Of a stretch of DNA of 64,000 nt, positions 56,118 to 64,000 are shown in pieces. The stretch lies in assembly GCF_002002725.1 (NCBI RefSeq), contig NZ_MUNW01000064.1, positions 124,001-188,000 of the forward strand, given 5' to 3'. Each line of letters begins with the position of its first letter. The stretch's first letter is position 1. The position numbers and the translations under genes were made by a program. This stretch comes from Sinorhizobium sp. A49 (lineage in GTDB: Bacteria > Pseudomonadota > Alphaproteobacteria > Rhizobiales > Rhizobiaceae). The notes under the pieces were generated by a model, which did not search any database, was not told where the DNA came from, and worked only from the letters and a program-made list of their open reading frames with translations.

Positions 56118-58166
56118 TCAGCGACGCGCGACTTTCTGGCGGGAGTAGCTCTCGACGCGGGACCTGAGCGCACGAAGATCGTCCTGCACCTGGGCGATGC
56201 CGACATCCTCGTCAGGTTCGAAACCGCGAGGCGAGTGCTTGGCGGGGGAATCCTGCTTCACCAGTCCGCGTGAGGCGAGATAGGCGGCGGTCAGCGACTG
56301 GGCATGGTGCGCCGCCGGCGAGAACGGCGGCGGCAGGTCCATCTCGCGCACTTGCTCCTCCTGCTGGCTGCGTGTGCCGGGCAAGGGATCCGGGTCCGTG
56401 CCGGGCTCCGGCGGATCCGGGTCGACGGTGTCCGGCGGCACACCCCTGGGCGCGACAAACAGGCCATTGAGGCTGCGATAGATCCCGAGCAAGATACCGA
56501 GGCCGACACCGGCGAAAAGTCCCGCTAGCGTTGCACCAATGACGATGATCTTCCGAGACGGCCCTTTGGGCTGCAACGCCGGCTCCGCCCGAGAAATAAC
56601 GCGGATGTTCTTTGCCGTCAGCTTCTCCTCCTCGCGCGTTTCGGCGGCGCGCTTCAGGAAGGATTCGTAGATCTCGCGGGTCGCGGCAGCATTTCGCTCC
56701 AGTTCACGCAACTCGACCATTTCGCCGGACGAATTGATCTGCCGGGCCTTCTGCGCCGCGAACTGGCGCACGAGATCCTGTTCCGCCCGCTGGGCACGAT
56801 CGAGTTCCGTCTGAGCGCCGGCGGCGATGCGCCGCAGCTCGTTGGCAATTTCGGCGCGCGAAGAGTCGAGCGATTGCACCGCGGCAATGCGCTGCGGATG
56901 ACGGGGGCCAAGGCTTGCATCAAGCGAGCTCAGCTGCGCTCTGGTCGCCGCATATTGCTTGCGCAGCTCGGCGAGAGCCATCGAACCGACCTCCTCGGGA
57001 AAGGCGCCGGTCAAGACATCATCGATCCGGACCTTTCCGGACACTTCGGCCTTCGCCTTTGCCTCGGCAATCCGATTGCGCGCAGAAGCGACCTGATCGC
57101 TGAGGCTGAGCAATTGCTTGTCGGCGATCAACTCGCCGCCCGCGCCGACGATGTCGTTGCGCGCCTTGTATTCTTCGATCGCCTTTTCCGCGGTATCGAG
57201 CTCAGCCTTGAGTTCGACGATGCGCTGATCGAGAGCCGCCGTGGTCTTCTGGAAAAAGCCCGATTGCGCCGCCGTTTCCTCACCGAGGAATGTTTCGACC
57301 AGTCGATTGACGATGAGTGCAGACCTCTCCGGGCTTCTGCTTTGCGCCTCGACGATAACGATGAAGGTCTTGGGGTCGCGCCACACGCGGATCGCATCAC
57401 TCAATTTCTGGAGCGTGCGCGGCGAGACTTCGCCTTCCGCTGCACCGGTTCCCGAGAACTCGGCATCGTTCTCCAGATCGAGATCGCGCGCAACTTTCTC
57501 CATCACCGTGCGGGAGCGCAGGACCTCAAGCTGGCTGTCGACAAGCGCGAGAATGCCCTCTGTCGCCAGCGACTGCTTGGAAAGATCGGAATCCGTCAGC
57601 CGCACCTCGCGCGGATCGATATAGAGCCGGCTCTCCGACAGGTAGATGCTGGGGGTCGACAAGGCGATCGCGACGCCGGCGATGGCGCCCAGTATGGTCG
57701 TTGCAGCAATGATGAAACGAACCTGCCAGACGGAGCGAAGAACGGCCTTGATGTCGACGAGCGGCCTATCGCCAGGCGGCGACGGCGCGTCCCCACCCGC
57801 ATTGCCGGACGCGTCATCCGTATCGCGACCGGCCAGCCACCGCGCAATCTTTCCGCCTGTGCCGCCAAGGCCGCGCTTGCGCTGTCCCCGGTTCGCTGCA
57901 CCGGTCAGGGTCGACGGTGTCTTGGATTGCAATGCCTTGGGCTGCGATGTCTTGGGCTGCGGTATTGGACGAACTGTATGCCTCGCCTCGGCATGGGCGG
58001 CCGCGTCATCGACCTCGACGAAGCGATCGAGCAGCGACGAGCCGGAGGATCCGCGGCCCTTGGCGTCGGGATTTTGCACGCGCGCCGAAACCCGCGGGCT
58101 CCCTGCTGCGATATCGAGCAACGATGCACGCGGAACCGGGCGTTTTTCGTCGTCGACGTTGAACAT
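56118..58166 (-). CDS. Polysaccharide co-polymerase (GumC/Wzz-type, no kinase domain)
   Basis: 682 residues. Long N-terminal cytoplasmic region of about 145 residues, with a Pro/Gln/Lys repeat (PQPKTSQPKALQSK), then TM1 at about 149-168, a Wzz domain (SESRLYIDPREVRL), a coiled-coil periplasmic part (about 290-520) and TM2 near 530-552. The C-terminal tail (about 130 residues) is Pro-rich and contains no Walker A or Tyr cluster, so it lacks the BY-kinase half found in ExoP/Wzc. It should set chain length of a surface polysaccharide. Divergent from the flippase gene. Closest relatives in rhizobia are ExoP-like N-terminal halves. Confidence 0.87.
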   Translation of the reverse strand: MFNVDDEKRPVPRASLLDIAAGSPRVSARVQNPDAKGRGSSGSSLLDRFVEVDDAAAHAEARHTVRPIPQPKTSQPKALQSKTPSTLTGAANRGQRKRGLGGTGGKIARWLAGRDTDDASGNAGGDAPSPPGDRPLVDIKAVLRSVWQVRFIIAATTILGAIAGVAIALSTPSIYLSESRLYIDPREVRLTDSDLSKQSLATEGILALVDSQLEVLRSRTVMEKVARDLDLENDAEFSGTGAAEGEVSPRTLQKLSDAIRVWRDPKTFIVIVEAQSRSPERSALIVNRLVETFLGEETAAQSGFFQKTTAALDQRIVELKAELDTAEKAIEEYKARNDIVGAGGELIADKQLLSLSDQVASARNRIAEAKAKAEVSGKVRIDDVLTGAFPEEVGSMALAELRKQYAATRAQLSSLDASLGPRHPQRIAAVQSLDSSRAEIANELRRIAAGAQTELDRAQRAEQDLVRQFAAQKARQINSSGEMVELRELERNAAATREIYESFLKRAAETREEEKLTAKNIRVISRAEPALQPKGPSRKIIVIGATLAGLFAGVGLGILLGIYRSLNGLFVAPRGVPPDTVDPDPPEPGTDPDPLPGTRSQQEEQVREMDLPPPFSPAAHHAQSLTAAYLASRGLVKQDSPAKHSPRGFEPDEDVGIAQVQDDLRALRSRVESYSRQKVARR

Positions 58167-58306
58167 GACTTATCCCGCGGCTGCCGAGATGGCGAATTCC
58201 GAATAGTGAATTCAACCTAAGGAAACAGGGAAAACAAATGGTTAATTTTCGAGAAGGACCAACCGCAGAAACGGCTGATCTCACGCCTTATTAAGCTTTC
58301 CCGCCT

Positions 58307-59602
58307 ATGACGGATGAGACTACTGGAAGTTCGATCGTGCTCCACCGCATCAAAGCGCTTTATATTCGCCACGGGGCGCTTATTCACGCCTATCTCTCGA
58401 TGACGGGAGGCTCGGCGGGGCGGCTTTTGTTGTCGCTCGCCTATTTTATCGCCGTCGCAAATACGCTTTCCATTTCCGACTTCGGGCTATTTGCCACCGC
58501 GTCGGCCGCCGGCATCATGATCTCACGGGCACTCGCCTTCGGCTTCATGTCCCCACTCTACCGGGTGGCGACGGTCAAGCCGCTGCTGGTCGGCACCTAC
58601 AGCGCCGGCTTTCTCGTCGGCGCACTGCTTTCCCTGCCGATGATCGCGTTGATCTGCGCCGGCACTTTCCTTGCGCTTTTCTCACGCGACATGTCGGCCG
58701 GCACCTTTGCGGCCTTCATGGCCGCGGAGATCGTCTGTTGGCGCGGACTCGAGACGGCGGTCATCGTCCTCAACGGCCTCGGCCGGTTCGGCCGCGGCGC
58801 CTTGCTTGTCGTCATCGCGACGGCAATCCGCACGGCGGCAGCGCTGCTGTTTGCGCTGCTGCAATTCAAGTCGCTTGGTGCCTGGTCACACTTCTATCTC
58901 GCGGCCAACGCCATCAGCCTCGTCGTTGCGATCATGGTGTTTTACCCGAGGGTGCGTCTTCGCTGGCAACCCCGGCTCTATTTCCGTCGATGGGCCGATT
59001 CGGTCTCGGTCGCCGGCGCCGAAATCCTCTTCTACATCCAGTCGGAGTTCGACAAGATCGCCGTGCTGGCGATCGGCGGTCCGGCTGTTTCTGGTATCTA
59101 TGCGATCCTGATGCGGCTTGCCGATCTGACCGCCCTGCCGGTGCGCTCGTTCAATACGCTGCTCGTGCAGCGGATCATGCGCTCGCCCGATGCGATCGCC
59201 CGCTGGCCCGTTCGCCTGTCGATCGAATTTGCAGTTGCCGTCGCCTCCTTTGTCGGCATCGCAGCAATGGCGGGCTATCTCCACGTCTTCCCGAACGGCC
59301 TTGGACGTAATGTCTCGGCCGCAGCACCGATCGTGGCAATGATCCTGCTGGTGCCGTCGTTCCGCAATCTGATCGAGTATCACTCGGAACTGCTTTATGC
59401 GACCGGACGCACCGTGCGGCGCATGGCGAACCTGCTCGTCGCAGGCGTGGTGAAAGTGGGGTTGCTCGCGCTGCTGCTGAGGACAACCACGGACGTCGCA
59501 GCGTGGGCACCATCGCTCAACCTGATCTTCCTGGCTTTGTATCTTTTGTCCTTCGGCCTGACCTACACGGCCCTGAGCAAGCCGGCCAGCCGGGTCATCT
59601 GA
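58307..59602 (+). CDS. Oligosaccharide flippase-like membrane protein (Wzx/MATE fold)
   Basis: 431 residues, about 12 helices. GGSAGRLLLSLAYFIAVANTLSISDFGLFATASAAGIMISRA is a typical start of polysaccharide_synt proteins, and FYIQSEFDKIAVLAIGGPAVSGIYAI the usual middle motif. It would move lipid-linked sugar units across the inner membrane for polymerisation. The frame starts at ATG 58307. Convergent with the GT-A-like gene at 59615; neighbours are glycan genes. Confidence 0.88.
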   Translation: MTDETTGSSIVLHRIKALYIRHGALIHAYLSMTGGSAGRLLLSLAYFIAVANTLSISDFGLFATASAAGIMISRALAFGFMSPLYRVATVKPLLVGTYSAGFLVGALLSLPMIALICAGTFLALFSRDMSAGTFAAFMAAEIVCWRGLETAVIVLNGLGRFGRGALLVVIATAIRTAAALLFALLQFKSLGAWSHFYLAANAISLVVAIMVFYPRVRLRWQPRLYFRRWADSVSVAGAEILFYIQSEFDKIAVLAIGGPAVSGIYAILMRLADLTALPVRSFNTLLVQRIMRSPDAIARWPVRLSIEFAVAVASFVGIAAMAGYLHVFPNGLGRNVSAAAPIVAMILLVPSFRNLIEYHSELLYATGRTVRRMANLLVAGVVKVGLLALLLRTTTDVAAWAPSLNLIFLALYLLSFGLTYTALSKPASRVI

Positions 59603-59614
59603 CGCGCGAGCCGC

Positions 59615-60508
59615 TCAGGCCGCGAGTTCGACGATCGCTTTGCGGATATCGTCCAGATCGTGACCGACGAACGACTGCACGCCGATGCCGATCTGGTGCG
59701 GTGCCATATCCCTCAGGAAATCCCTGAGGCCAGCGATGCCCTGCCGATAGCTGTCGTCGAACCAGAGCACATGGCAGAGCGCGTCCGGCGACGGCTCGTG
59801 TCCCTGCCCGCCCAGCACGTCGTCGACGAAGCGGCCATAGATCGTGCATTCGGAAAAGGCACGCGTCTTCGTCACCGCACGAACCCAGTTGCGGCCGTGC
59901 AGCGCTTCCACATGGTCGACCAGCTTACGGCATGTGTCGCTGCGCCAGGCGATCAAGGTGTTGATGTAGTCGTTGGCCGGCAGCGCATAGGGGCCGATGC
60001 CCAGGAGCCGATCCGAATGCGCAAGCCACGCCAGATGGTTGGAGCGCATGTTCGCATCGATCGACGCATCCTTGCGATAAAGCGTCAACCGATCGCCCTG
60101 CCAGAGCGTGGCGGGGTCGAAATCGCGCAGGAAGACGACGTCGGAATCGACTGCGAACATCGCCGCCTCATCGATGTGGCGGGCAAGCGCGAGACGCCGA
60201 AGCTGCTGAACGTGCCAGCCGCGAAGCGGCAGGCCAAAAGGGCTGAGCCAGATCTTGCGGCGCCCGCCCGAGAGCGGGTCGGTAACGGGCCGCAGCCACC
60301 ACGGCAGAAGGTCGCGCTCGCTGACCACTTGCCGCCGCAATCCTTCGAGCTGCCGGAAGAGCGCCACGTCGAAATCGGCGACGAGCAGATAGTGGACCCA
60401 GTCGCCCTGCAGGCGGCGGTCCATGCTTTCGCACATCAGGCGACAGCGTTCAAAATCGTTGGCGTAGGATGCGGTGACGATCGCGGTTCGCGTGGAAGGG
60501 CCGGTCAA
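59615..60508 (-). CDS. DUF6492-like putative glycosyltransferase
   Basis: 297 residues. Opens RTAIVTASYANDFERCRLMCESMDRRL and has a DSDVVFLRDFD motif near 120 that looks like the Asp-x-Asp metal site of GT-A glycosyltransferases; HVLWFDDSYRQ is a further conserved piece. I recall this family as DUF6492, found in surface-glycan loci. Its ATG overlaps the stop of the WecG-like gene by four bases (ATGA), so it is the last gene of a three-gene operon with that and the GT1 gene. Confidence 0.75.
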   Translation of the reverse strand: MTGPSTRTAIVTASYANDFERCRLMCESMDRRLQGDWVHYLLVADFDVALFRQLEGLRRQVVSERDLLPWWLRPVTDPLSGGRRKIWLSPFGLPLRGWHVQQLRRLALARHIDEAAMFAVDSDVVFLRDFDPATLWQGDRLTLYRKDASIDANMRSNHLAWLAHSDRLLGIGPYALPANDYINTLIAWRSDTCRKLVDHVEALHGRNWVRAVTKTRAFSECTIYGRFVDDVLGGQGHEPSPDALCHVLWFDDSYRQGIAGLRDFLRDMAPHQIGIGVQSFVGHDLDDIRKAIVELAA

Positions 60509-61317
60509 TACTTTCGCGCTCCAAGACTTGCTTCGCCGACACTCCTTCGCGCTCGCCCCGTCAGCTTATGGAGAAAGACATGCAACAGGAACAGCGGGTT
60601 GCCCAGGATGTAGCGACGCCACATGCGTTTCGGCTCCATCGCCAACCGATAGAGCCATTCGAGCCGGAGCCTGCGCAGAAGTTTTGGCGCCCGGGGAAAC
60701 GCGTGGGCAACAAAATCGAACAGCGCGCCAACGGTGATCACCAGCCGGGCATCCTGCGCACCGACATAGGCATCGACCCATTTCTCCTGCATCGGGCTTC
60801 CCATTGCGACGATGAGAATATCGGCCTTGCGGGCGCGAACCTCCGCAAGGATATCGCGCGAGCGAGCCCGATCGAAGAAGCCGTCCGAAATCGGCATGAA
60901 CTCATGCCAGGGCGCGTGCTTGCCGAGGTTCTCGGCCGCGCGCGCCAATACGTCCGGTTGCGCACCGATCATCGCCACCCGCATGGGTCGGTCGATGTAG
61001 GTCAGCAGGGCCGGAACGAAATCGGTGCCGTTCAGATTGGCGGGAAACATGTCACCATGGAACACATAGGATGCGATATCGACGCCGTATCCATCGGGAA
61101 GCACGACTTGCCGACGCAGCACATCCCGGTATTCCGCGTCCTTCATCATCAGGTTGGCGTTGTTCGCATTGAGAAAGGCGATCCTGACCTGGCCGGCGGA
61201 GCGGGAGGCCGCTTCGCTGGCAAAGTCAAACGCATTCGCCCAACCTAGATCTGCAACCGGAATGCCGAGGATCATCCGTTGCGATACGGCGGCGTTCGTC
61301 GCGGTGGAACCCCCCAT
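60505..61317 (-). CDS. WecG/TagA/CpsF-family glycosyltransferase
   Basis: 270 residues (family about 240-270). Typical pieces: RMILGIPVADLGWANAF, FLNANNANLMMKDAEYRD, VVLPDGYGVDIAS, NLNGTDFVPALL and DILIVAMGSPMQEKWVDAY, plus VGALFDFVAHAFPRAPKLLRRLRLEWLYRL near the end. Family members transfer N-acetylmannosaminuronate or similar sugars to lipid carriers at the membrane face. Second gene in the operon; starts two bases after the GT1 stop. Confidence 0.93.
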   Translation of the reverse strand: MGGSTATNAAVSQRMILGIPVADLGWANAFDFASEAASRSAGQVRIAFLNANNANLMMKDAEYRDVLRRQVVLPDGYGVDIASYVFHGDMFPANLNGTDFVPALLTYIDRPMRVAMIGAQPDVLARAAENLGKHAPWHEFMPISDGFFDRARSRDILAEVRARKADILIVAMGSPMQEKWVDAYVGAQDARLVITVGALFDFVAHAFPRAPKLLRRLRLEWLYRLAMEPKRMWRRYILGNPLFLLHVFLHKLTGRARRSVGEASLGARKY

Positions 61318-61319
61318 CC

Positions 61320-62579
61320 TCAGCGCCCTCCGCCAAGAACGGTCAATCGCGGTTGTGAAGGTCGTCCCCCCTCATCACTTTGGCTCTGGTCACTTTGGCC
61401 ACGCAAGGCAAGATCGGGCAGCACATCGCGCATCACCTGCATCATCCTGTTCTTCTGGGCCTGGTGAAACAGAGTTCCATCCAGCCGTTGAGCCGAGCCC
61501 GCCCGCGCTTGGCCAACTTTCTCGACCAGCAGGCGTGCGAACTCCAGGGGATTATCGGTCGCGACGCAATTTGCCGGGACCGTCTCAATGCCGCGCAACG
61601 AAGCGTTTGTGGCAACAGATGGCATGCCAAGTTCGAAAGTCTCGATGCTTTTCAACTGCACGCCCGTGCCGCCACGGCTGACCAACGGCACAATGGCGCT
61701 GGCGGCAACGAAGGCGCGAGCATCCGGTACGCGGCCGACAAAATGAATACCGGGGTGCGAAACAGTTGGCGTTCCATCCAATTGTCCGGCAATCGCGATC
61801 GACATGTCCCCGGGTAATTGCGGCACGACCTCTTCCAGGAACCAGTCCAAGCCGAGCCGGTTTGGCCGCCAACTCCAGGTACCGATTAGGCCGAGATCGT
61901 GTTGGCACGGCACTTGCGGACACGCCGGTGCGTCCCACCCCGTGACCAAAGGCAGCACGAATGCCCGATCGGAAACCGCTCGGCCAAATCCGAGACGATC
62001 CGCCTCGGCAAACGTCCACAATGCGACAGCGTCTTGCGCCAGCTGCTGCTCGTACCGTTCGAGGTAGGATGCCTCTCGCCTGAACAGATACCGCTCGAAC
62101 GCACCCTTGGCACGCTCGGCGTTCTCCAATGCGGAATTGGCCTCGATATTGTGCGCGACGTAGATCGACGGATAGGGGCGGAAAACCTGCGCGAAGGCAG
62201 CGGGCAGCTGCACCGAATTGAGCACCAGGCCGTCGAAGGGTGCGAGGCTGTCCAGGATCGACTGGATCCGGCTTGCCGATGTGCCGAGCATCTTGGCTGA
62301 AGACACCGACGCACGATTGAGAAAGGCGGTTGCAAGCCAGCTCAGCTTTTGCAGGCGGCCGACCTTGGCATTGGTCACTTCCAACTCGCCGAGCAGGTGC
62401 ATCTCGCAACCGGGCGCGGACTTGCGTCCGGGCTGCAGGAAGCCGACGACACTGACCCGATGACCAAGGGCAAGCAGACCGTCAAGCACCGCACGATTGG
62501 CGATATCGAAACCGGAGGCAGGATTGTCGACGGGAACGAGCGAGGAAACCAGGACCAGATGCATTTTGCCAAACGTCAT
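61320..62579 (-). CDS. Glycosyltransferase, GT-B fold (group 1 family)
   Basis: 419 residues. N-terminal VLVSSLVPVDNPASGFDIANRAVLDGLLALGHRV and a C-terminal domain with LIGTWSWRPNRLGLDWFLEEVVPQL, HFVGRVPDARAFVAASAIVPLVSRGGTGVQLKSIETFELGMPSVAT. This GT4/DUF1972-like C-terminal nucleotide-sugar region is typical of exopolysaccharide transferases. First gene of the leftward GT operon; ATG 62579. Divergent from the GT2 gene. Sugar specificity unknown. Confidence 0.9.
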   Translation of the reverse strand: MTFGKMHLVLVSSLVPVDNPASGFDIANRAVLDGLLALGHRVSVVGFLQPGRKSAPGCEMHLLGELEVTNAKVGRLQKLSWLATAFLNRASVSSAKMLGTSASRIQSILDSLAPFDGLVLNSVQLPAAFAQVFRPYPSIYVAHNIEANSALENAERAKGAFERYLFRREASYLERYEQQLAQDAVALWTFAEADRLGFGRAVSDRAFVLPLVTGWDAPACPQVPCQHDLGLIGTWSWRPNRLGLDWFLEEVVPQLPGDMSIAIAGQLDGTPTVSHPGIHFVGRVPDARAFVAASAIVPLVSRGGTGVQLKSIETFELGMPSVATNASLRGIETVPANCVATDNPLEFARLLVEKVGQARAGSAQRLDGTLFHQAQKNRMMQVMRDVLPDLALRGQSDQSQSDEGGRPSQPRLTVLGGGR

Positions 62580-62722
62580 GGATGGAGCAATGCCCTTTCT
62601 TTACCAGCACGGGGTGAAGGACCGCTTAAAGCATTCATTCAAAAGTCGTTTTGCCGGTTCAGCATCTGTTTAGGAAGATTTGCTTTAGTGGTGGCCAGCA
62701 ATCCGCTTGCACAGGTTTCATT

Positions 62723-63712
62723 ATGACGTCTACCGGCCAGGATATTTCCATCTATTTCCGGACCGAGTTGGAAGACGCCGGTGACATCGAACTCGTCGTC
62801 GTGCTGCCGACCTTTCGTCGGCCGGAACATGTCATCAAGACGCTGAAAACGATTGTTTCCCAACGGCCTGACGTCGCCTTTGCGACCGTCGTCATCGAAA
62901 ACGACGATGAAGGTCTGGCGGGTGCTGCGGCCGCGAAGGATTTCTTTCTCGGACATCCGTCGGACTCCATCGTCATCATCGCCCACCAGCGTGGAAACTG
63001 CTACGCCTACAATGCCGGTTGGGCGACGGCGCTTGAAAACTATCCCAACCTGCGTGCCATTGCCATCATCGATGACGACGAGATCGCCGCACCCGAATGG
63101 CTCGATTGCCTCATCACGGCACAGGAAGCGACCCAGGCGGACATGGTCGGCGGTCCACAGCTGCCCGTCTTCGAGGATGTGACCGGGCAGAAGTGGAAGC
63201 GGCATCCGGTGTTTACGCCCCACTATGACACGACCGGACCGGTGCCTATCCTCTTTTCCTCTGGCAACGTGCTGGTGACGCGCCGGGTTCTGGACGCCAT
63301 GCCGCGCCCGTTTCTCGATCCGGCTTTCAACTTCATCGGCGGCGGCGACGCCGACTTCTACAGCCGCGGCAAGGAAAAGGGGTTTTCGTTCGCCTGGGCC
63401 AACGAGGCGTGGGTGGCGGAAACGGTGCCAGCGCGGCGCACCAGCGCGTCCTGGGTCCGCGCGCGCAGTCTCAGAAACGGGGCGATTTCGACAATGCTTG
63501 AGCACCGCCGGGATCCAAGCTTCGGCGGACGCGTGAAAACCTTCGGGAAGTCGCTTGCCCTGCTCGGCGCGTCGCTGCCGCGCGGCATCAAATTATGGAG
63601 GAAGACCGGTCTCTTCTCGGCCGGGCTTTACCACTTCTATGTGGCTGTCGGCCGGCTGATGGCGGAGTTCGGCTTCGTCAACGAACAGTACCGCAATCCG
63701 GAGAAGAACTGA
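62723..63712 (+). CDS. Glycosyltransferase family 2 protein
   Basis: 329 residues. GT-A fold: DIELVVVLPTFRRPEHVIKTLKTIV at the start, AIAIIDDDEIAAPEWL as metal-binding Asp motif (about residue 121), and GGGDADFYSRGKEKGFSFAWANEAWVAETVPARR as acceptor region. Resembles SpsA/ExoA-type transferases. I chose ATG 62723; the frame extends to an ATG at 62651 with non-conserved residues. Divergent from the GT1 gene, ends close to the last partial gene. Confidence 0.9.
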   Translation: MTSTGQDISIYFRTELEDAGDIELVVVLPTFRRPEHVIKTLKTIVSQRPDVAFATVVIENDDEGLAGAAAAKDFFLGHPSDSIVIIAHQRGNCYAYNAGWATALENYPNLRAIAIIDDDEIAAPEWLDCLITAQEATQADMVGGPQLPVFEDVTGQKWKRHPVFTPHYDTTGPVPILFSSGNVLVTRRVLDAMPRPFLDPAFNFIGGGDADFYSRGKEKGFSFAWANEAWVAETVPARRTSASWVRARSLRNGAISTMLEHRRDPSFGGRVKTFGKSLALLGASLPRGIKLWRKTGLFSAGLYHFYVAVGRLMAEFGFVNEQYRNPEKN

Positions 63713-63739
63713 TACGGAGCCGAGCCGTTGCGCGGGCGA

Positions 63740-64000
63740 TCAGTGGCCGCTGCTGGCGCTGACGCCGCCTTCCGGCAGCTTGTCGTTGGCAACATTGCCA
63801 TTCTTGTCGACGATGGCGACAGGCTTCTGCCGCGGGACATTCTGGCCGTTGGCCACGCGCTTGACGTCGTCCTTGGTCAGATATTCGAGCTGTTCGACCA
63901 GGACCTCGGTGATCACTTCACCGCCGAGCTTCTTGTTGAGCCCGTCCTTGACGGTCGACTTGAAGGTCGGCAGGTCGAACGTGCCGGTATCAGCGACGTC
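63740..64000 (-). CDS. C-terminal part of unknown protein (5' end outside window)
   Basis: 86 residues are visible on the minus strand, ending in GGVSASSGH and stop. The visible part (FKSTVKDGLNKKLGGEVITEVLVEQLEYLTKDDV) resembles the C-terminal periplasmic region of FliL-like proteins, where a short helix and strand end the domain. The match is by eye and weak. In S. meliloti this side of folD leads to the flagellar gene cluster (recalled), which would fit. Function not assigned. Confidence 0.5.
   Translation of the reverse strand, partial: DVADTGTFDLPTFKSTVKDGLNKKLGGEVITEVLVEQLEYLTKDDVKRVANGQNVPRQKPVAIVDKNGNVANDKLPEGGVSASSGH

Noticed and set aside
57908-57970. Short direct repeats (TTGGGCTGCGATG-like) suggesting a satellite or CRISPR
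   Set aside because: They encode the Pro-Lys-Gln repeat of the co-polymerase N-terminus; no spacer structure.

Overview
The window is about 61% GC alphaproteobacterial chromosome. Gene order and protein content point to Ensifer/Sinorhizobium or a very close relative. From memory, two blocks of the S. meliloti chromosome are recognisable. One runs dppA–rirA–fbpA–mmsA–phasin–cbrA–acsA2–potFGHI–aceA–mcpZ–puuA. The other runs zwf–pgl–edd–aglK/A/G/F/E–aglR–folD. The tRNA-His gene lacks an encoded G-1, a known alphaproteobacterial trait. I see no transposase, integrase, CRISPR array, phage gene or compositional island, so this looks like stable core chromosome.

Layout. 0-2.4 kb: the dipeptide transporter genes dppA and dppB (dppB cut by the left edge). 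3-4.4 kb: a LuxR-type regulator and a single-domain response regulator. 4.4-6.2 kb: the iron regulator rirA, with a perfect Irr/ICE-like palindrome upstream, divergent from a ferric-iron binding protein. 6.2-8.4 kb: a DUF898 membrane protein overlapping an M48 metalloprotease. 8.7-12.4 kb: mmsA, a divergent LysR regulator and an MFS exporter. 12.5-19 kb: tRNA-His, a phasin with two PhaR-like boxes, the sensor kinase cbrA with a full CtrA box in front, and a fused iron-ABC permease. 19-23 kb: acetoacetyl-CoA synthetase and an AsmA protein. 23-27.3 kb: the potFGHI polyamine importer. 27.6-34.4 kb: a fatty acid desaturase, an XRE/ImmA-type acyl-CoA regulator divergent from isocitrate lyase, and LuxR and LysR regulators. 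34.4-38.9 kb: a large chemoreceptor, a 48-residue membrane ORF and an HI0933-type flavoprotein. 39-41.7 kb: puuA/puuB-like putrescine degradation genes. 41.8-46 kb: zwf-pgl-edd (Entner-Doudoroff entry). 46-47 kb: GFA and PilZ-like proteins. 47.2-55 kb: the agl alpha-glucoside operon and its LacI regulator, with three operator-like palindromes. 55-56 kb: folD. 56-63.7 kb: an exopolysaccharide/surface-glycan cluster (co-polymerase without kinase, flippase, four glycosyltransferase-type genes). 63.7-64 kb: the end of a small unknown gene.

How it fits together: the genes describe carbon storage and carbon use. Phasin (PHB granules), acetoacetyl-CoA synthetase (PHB breakdown), isocitrate lyase (glyoxylate shunt) and mmsA (valine/inositol breakdown) all converge on acetyl-, acetoacetyl- or propionyl-CoA. 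PotFGHI with PuuA/PuuB imports and degrades putrescine. AglEFGAK with Zwf-Pgl-Edd takes in alpha-glucosides and sends glucose-6-phosphate into the Entner-Doudoroff route. RirA/FbpA/FbpB handle iron. CbrA feeds the CtrA cell-cycle circuit.

I did not find a clearly undescribed system. The most checkable new observations are cis-regulatory: the ICE palindrome at rirA, tandem PhaR boxes over the phasin promoter, a CtrA box at cbrA, three AglR operators, TTTACA repeats between the acyl-CoA regulator and aceA, a nested-hairpin potF leader, and hairpins placed directly after the binding-protein gene in three separate ABC operons.
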